64,000 nucleotides of DNA from an uncultured Anaerolineae bacterium. GTDB taxonomy: Bacteria > Chloroflexota > Anaerolineae > Anaerolineales > Villigracilaceae. Both the position numbers and the translations under genes were made by a program. This document shows, one piece after another, positions 60,527 to 64,000 of the stretch (the stretch's first letter is position 1; each line of letters starts with the position of its first letter). A model generated the notes under the pieces. That model was not told the origin of the DNA. It searched no databases and worked only from the letters and a program-made list of their open reading frames with translations. Where the stretch lies: contig CAIJPN010000182.1 in assembly GCA_903822545.1 (NCBI GenBank), positions 1 to 64,000 of the forward strand, written 5' to 3'.

Positions 60527-61732
60527 CTAAATGATGCCGAGGTCTTTCCCGGCTTTGCCAATGATTTCCATGGCGCGTTGGATTTCTTCAGGTTCGTGTG
60601 AGGCCAGTACTGTGGCGCGCAGCCGGGATAAGCCCTCTGGCACAGCAGGGGAAACCACCGGCAGGACGAACACATCGTTTCGTTGGCAGGCTTGTGTTAG
60701 GGCAAAGGCGCGCTCGTCGCTGCCGCAAAGCACCGGGACGATGGCTGTGGTGGTCAGCATGGTATCGAAGCCCATGTTTTTCAGGCCATGGATGAATTGG
60801 TCAGCGTTCTGGCGCAGTTTTTCGATGCGCCAGGGTTCATCGAGGATCACTTTGAAGGCTTCGTTGGCTGCGGCGGCCTGGGCAGGTGGTAGGGCCGCGG
60901 AAAAGATGTATGAGCGGGAGCCGTGTCGCAGGTATTCGATTAGTTCTTTTTTCCCGGCCACGTATCCGCCCACAGATGGGATGGTTTTGGAGAGTGTACC
61001 CATTTTGATATCCACACTGCCCCACATATCAAAATGCTCTTCGATGCCGCGCCCGGTTTTCCCGAGCACGCCAACCGAATGGGCTTCATCCATCATCAGG
61101 TAGGCGCCGTATTTTTGACAGAGTGCCACCATGCGCGGCAGGTCGATCACATCCCCATCCATGCTAAAAACTGCGTCGGCGATGACCAGTTTGGTTACGC
61201 CAGCCGGAACCTGTTGCAGGCGACGCTCGAGGTCTTCCATGTCGTTGTGCTTGAAACGCCGGAATTCGGCTCCTGACATCATGCAGCCATCGACGATGGA
61301 GGCGTGATTTAGCTTGTCAGAGAGAACGTAGTCGCCGCGCCCCATCAGGGTGGAGATGACGGTCAGGTTGGTGACGTAGCCGGATGTGTAGGTGACAGCT
61401 GCTTCGGCGTGTTTGAAATCGGCGATGGTTTGTTCAAGTTCCTGGTGAATGGTCAATGACCCGGCCAGTGAGCGGACACCGTGGGTGCCGGTGCCATAGG
61501 TGTCGATAGCGGCTTTGGCAGCGGCATTGATGCGCGGGTGGCCGATCAGGCCGAGGTAGCTGTAAGAAGCATACATTCCCATGATGCGTCCATTGACACG
61601 CACTTTTGACCCATCCAGCAGTTCTTCCACAGGCTGGTTGTAGAAATAAAAATCATGTTCCCTGGCGGCCTGGAGGCGGCTGGCCAGTACGGCCATACGC
61701 CGTGTAATGGTATCTTCGGTGTCGAAATCCAT
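60527..61732 (-). CDS. Alpha-oxoamine synthase (glycine C-acetyltransferase/AONS/SPT family)
   Basis: A 401-residue PLP enzyme that condenses an amino acid with an acyl-CoA with loss of CO2. It has YGTGTHGVRSLAGSLTIHQELE, the PLP ring-stacking and Asp region (IADAVFSMDGD, MMDEAHSVGVLGKTGRG), and the Schiff-base Lys in GTLSKTIPSVGGYVAG. Length is typical. It could be 2-amino-3-ketobutyrate CoA ligase (kbl), BioF or serine palmitoyltransferase. The threonine dehydrogenase that often goes with kbl is not next to it. A GAGGAG ribosome site precedes the ATG. Confidence 0.9.
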   Translation of the reverse strand: MDFDTEDTITRRMAVLASRLQAAREHDFYFYNQPVEELLDGSKVRVNGRIMGMYASYSYLGLIGHPRINAAAKAAIDTYGTGTHGVRSLAGSLTIHQELEQTIADFKHAEAAVTYTSGYVTNLTVISTLMGRGDYVLSDKLNHASIVDGCMMSGAEFRRFKHNDMEDLERRLQQVPAGVTKLVIADAVFSMDGDVIDLPRMVALCQKYGAYLMMDEAHSVGVLGKTGRGIEEHFDMWGSVDIKMGTLSKTIPSVGGYVAGKKELIEYLRHGSRSYIFSAALPPAQAAAANEAFKVILDEPWRIEKLRQNADQFIHGLKNMGFDTMLTTTAIVPVLCGSDERAFALTQACQRNDVFVLPVVSPAVPEGLSRLRATVLASHEPEEIQRAMEIIGKAGKDLGII

Positions 61733-61969
61733 GCAAAAACTCCTCGCAGATGAAATCTTTGGGCTAGTTTAGTCGACGCCGGGTTTTCTGTAAATGCCGG
61801 TTTCCCACTAGCGCAGGGTTTTCTGGCGGTGAGTCTACTGCAAAGGGGTAATGTTGTTGACCATTTGCATGCCTACTACAAAAAAGCTGGTTCTTTGCTG
61901 ATTTTGTACTTTTTATCTCTGCGTGCTCCATGTTTTCAATTTCTCAGGGGGATGCATCGCACTTCGATT
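61733..61969. other. Intergenic region without a gene
   Basis: No coding region seen. Near 61914-61928 lies ATCTCTGCGTGCTCC, a degraded relative of one arm of the repeat at 25476-25562. No complementary arm is found. Confidence 0.5.
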
Positions 61970-63637
61970 TTATGAAAGCCCAGCTTCGCAGAACTTGCAG
62001 CCGCGTTTTTCGGCTTCAACAATGGCCTGGTCAGATGACCAGAAGAAATTTTCTGTGCCGATTTTTTCCACCAGGCTGCCGCGTTCCAGCATCCGATAAG
62101 CGTTATCGTGCACCCCGGCGAACATCAGTGTGCCGCCCTGCTTGTGCAGGCGATCGTAGAGCTGGTGGATGACTTCCAGCCCGGATGTGTCAATGAACGA
62201 AACCCCACGCATCGAAAGGATCAGGGCGTGCGTATCGCCCAAATTGCGGAAAGCCTCGTTGAACTGCCCGGTAGCTGCAAAGAAGATTGGTCCGGTAAGA
62301 AAGGCCACGCGCACATGGCGGCATCTCCCGGCAGTTTCGATGCCTTTTTGACGCAACTTCTCAGCATCCACTTCCTGGATGTCAATATCCAGGCTGGAAA
62401 GCTGGTTCAGGAAGATTGCGCCGGTCAGGAATGTGCCGATCAGGATGGCTTGCGTCAGGTCGAGCGCCACGGTTGCCAGCATGGTGATCAGAAAAGCCGC
62501 GATGGCAGTTTTGAAGCGTTTCCCAAAAATGAAGCGAATGGCATGCCACTCGTTCATGCGTACCGCGGTTACCATCAGCACACCCGCCAGGGCTGCCAGC
62601 GGGATGCGTGCCATAATGGGGGCCAGCAGGAACATCGAGAGCAGCAGCCCGATCGCGTGGATGATGCTGACGAGACGGGTTTGCCCGCCCGATTTGATGC
62701 CCACGCTCGAGCGGGCAATTGCTGCGGTGGCCGGAACCCCGCCAAAGAACGGAATCAGCATATTCCCCACGCCCTGCGCGATGAGTTCCTGGTTGGCTTG
62801 CAGGCGCACGCCGGTCATGTTTGAGCCGACCGCGCCGCACAGCAGGCTTTCCACCGCGCCCAGGGCTGTAATGGTTAGCGCCGGGGCGATAAATTCTTGC
62901 AAACGTGCCCATGGGATGCTGGTCAGGTCGATGCGGTCGGCCAGCAGCAGTGTTTGGGGGATTTGCCCGATCTCTTTAACCTGCCAGCCAAGCAGCACGC
63001 TTGCCAGTGTGGCAAGAATGATCCCAAGTAATGAAGATGGGAAGCGCAGGTTCCATTTGGCGGGCCACAGAAGCATGCTCAGGATGACCACGCCTGCGAT
63101 GGACATGGCGTGCCAATCTGGGATGTAGCCGCCTTTGAAGTATCCTGCCAGCTTGAGCAGGGACGATTCTGCACCTTCAGTTTTTACCCCGAGAAAATTA
63201 TCGATCTGACCGATGAAAATGATTAATGCAATGCCGGATGTAAAGCCGGTGATGACTGGTGAGGGGATGAAAGCGATAAAACGTCCCAGCCGCAGTAAGC
63301 CGATGATGAGTAGCAGCACGCCGGAGATTAAACCGGCAATCCAGATGCCTTGCAGCCCATATTTTTGCACCAGCACGATCAGCACGGCGCTCATGGCCCC
63401 GGTTGGGCCGCTGATCTGGTAGGGAGCGCCCGAAAGCGCGCCGATAATAAGCCCGGCGACAATGGCGGTTACCATCCCGGCGGCGGCGCTTGCACCGGAA
63501 GCCACCCCAAAAGCCAGCGCCAATGGCAGGGCGACGGCGGCTACTGTCAGCCCGGCCAGCAGGTCTTGTTGGAATTTGGCGGCGGTATAGCCGGTAAATT
63601 CATCGATATACAGTTGTTTTAAACTTCTTCTTGGCAT
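61970..63637 (-). CDS. SulP family anion transporter with STAS domain
   Basis: A 555-residue membrane protein: about 12-14 TM helices in residues 25-430 (AGLTVAAVALPLALAFGVASG, GAPYQISGPTGAMSAVLIVLV) and a C-terminal STAS domain (about 440-545; VSFIDTSGLEVIHQLYDRLHKQ). This is the SLC26/SulP architecture for sulfate, bicarbonate or other anions. Substrate not predictable from sequence alone. An AGGAAGG ribosome site precedes the start. Confidence 0.95.
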   Translation of the reverse strand: MPRRSLKQLYIDEFTGYTAAKFQQDLLAGLTVAAVALPLALAFGVASGASAAAGMVTAIVAGLIIGALSGAPYQISGPTGAMSAVLIVLVQKYGLQGIWIAGLISGVLLLIIGLLRLGRFIAFIPSPVITGFTSGIALIIFIGQIDNFLGVKTEGAESSLLKLAGYFKGGYIPDWHAMSIAGVVILSMLLWPAKWNLRFPSSLLGIILATLASVLLGWQVKEIGQIPQTLLLADRIDLTSIPWARLQEFIAPALTITALGAVESLLCGAVGSNMTGVRLQANQELIAQGVGNMLIPFFGGVPATAAIARSSVGIKSGGQTRLVSIIHAIGLLLSMFLLAPIMARIPLAALAGVLMVTAVRMNEWHAIRFIFGKRFKTAIAAFLITMLATVALDLTQAILIGTFLTGAIFLNQLSSLDIDIQEVDAEKLRQKGIETAGRCRHVRVAFLTGPIFFAATGQFNEAFRNLGDTHALILSMRGVSFIDTSGLEVIHQLYDRLHKQGGTLMFAGVHDNAYRMLERGSLVEKIGTENFFWSSDQAIVEAEKRGCKFCEAGLS

Positions 63638-63653
63638 TTAAGCACCTTCCTGA

Positions 63654-63684
63654 CAAAAAAATCCGCGCTACGAGTAGCGCGGAT
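63654..63684 (-). terminator. Intrinsic terminator of the TPR gene
   Basis: ATCCGCGCTAC and GTAGCGCGGAT (63661-63684) form a perfect stem. Read on the minus strand it is followed by seven T and lies 64 nt after the TPR stop. Confidence 0.92.
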
Positions 63685-63748
63685 GGCAATCATACCACTG
63701 TTGATGGGTTGGTTTATTCAACCTTGAGATTTCGGGCTCCGGCCCGGG

Positions 63749-64000
63749 TTAAGGGCCTAGCGAATTTAGGCGCTCTTGCAGGGCGGGTTTTTCGGCTGCG
63801 GGGGCAGCTTCGATGGCTTTTTGCAAGTAGGCGCGTATCCCTGCCGGGTCGTTGAGCAGGCTGGATAGTTTTGCCATTTCTGCGAAAACGCGCCACTGGT
63901 AATACGCACCGCTGCCCAGGGTAGTGGCCTGGGAATAGGCGTTGAGGGCGTCTTCATATTTCCCCTGGCCCTGGTAGGCGTTCCCCAGGTTGATCCAGGC
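63749..64000 (-). CDS. Tetratricopeptide repeat protein, 5' part outside the window
   Basis: The last 83 codons of a minus-strand gene ending at a TAA at 63749-63751. The translated end begins AWINLGNAYQGQGKYEDALN and ends in ALQERLNSLGP. It shows a canonical TPR helix pair (W-LG-Y-Y-A-A spacing) and a second, weaker one. No other domain is visible; the rest lies beyond base 64000. Confidence 0.85.
   Translation of the reverse strand, partial: AWINLGNAYQGQGKYEDALNAYSQATTLGSGAYYQWRVFAEMAKLSSLLNDPAGIRAYLQKAIEAAPAAEKPALQERLNSLGP

Overview
The window looks like a chromosomal stretch of a Chloroflexota bacterium, most likely class Anaerolineae. This is inferred from gene content and style, not from a marker gene: moderately high G+C, multi-PAS kinases of the HisKA_2 type, an F420-linked NADPH reductase, a DUF2905 gene beside ruvB, tandem FemAB-like proteins, and several genes with a -10 box only 6-7 nt before the start codon (probable leaderless mRNAs). 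I see no rRNA, tRNA, CRISPR array, prophage or transposase.

Layout. (1) 1-5125: a MacA/MacB-type tripartite export system (adaptor cut by the window edge, ATPase, permease) followed by an OmpR-type response regulator and its sensor kinase. (2) 5213-7860: a methyltransferase-glycosyltransferase fusion and a UDP-GlcNAc 2-epimerase that carries a translated GC-rich palindrome. (3) 7993-14102: two large PAS/HisKA_2 kinases flanking a receiver-only regulator. (4) 14106-20000: a DUF1786 protein, ruvB with two small membrane genes, a cyanophycinase overlapping a C-N hydrolase, and small membrane or zinc-ribbon proteins. (5) 20285-29632, minus strand: malic enzyme, a penicillin-acylase-type hydrolase, an unusual flippase-like protein, and an RlmI-type methyltransferase. 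(6) 29709-37818: small membrane proteins, a leaderless coiled-coil/zinc-ribbon protein, a membrane-anchored NACHT-HEAT protein, SsnA, F420 reductase and a DJ-1/PfpI protein. (7) 37834-50276: a glycerol/dihydroxyacetone regulon. (8) 50373-52649: a ParB/DUF4032-like protein fused to two USP domains, then RidA. (9) 52868-59758: a polysaccharide locus. (10) 59802-64000, minus strand: small zinc protein, DUF309, alpha-oxoamine synthase, SulP transporter and a truncated TPR protein.

The most striking system is the glycerol block. A DhaR-like regulator (37834) precedes a palindrome and a sigma70-like promoter. Then come a glycerol channel, DhaK, DhaL, glycerol kinase, a small methyltransferase, a shortened GlpA-type glycerol-3-phosphate dehydrogenase, and three subunits that look exactly like succinate dehydrogenase/fumarate reductase B, C and D, with no SdhA. 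The block ends with a single polypeptide joining DhaM, HPr and a full-length PTS enzyme I. I infer that GlpA has taken the place of SdhA on an SDH-type iron-sulfur/cytochrome b module, giving a glycerol-3-phosphate:menaquinone oxidoreductase of a type I do not know to be described. The one-chain EI-HPr-DhaM would supply the whole phosphate relay for dihydroxyacetone kinase.

A second theme is a dense set of short palindromic repeats of several families. Some lie between genes, at least two sit where they can serve as terminators, and several lie in frame inside genes (wecB, the tandem FemAB genes, the 3' end of the methyltransferase).
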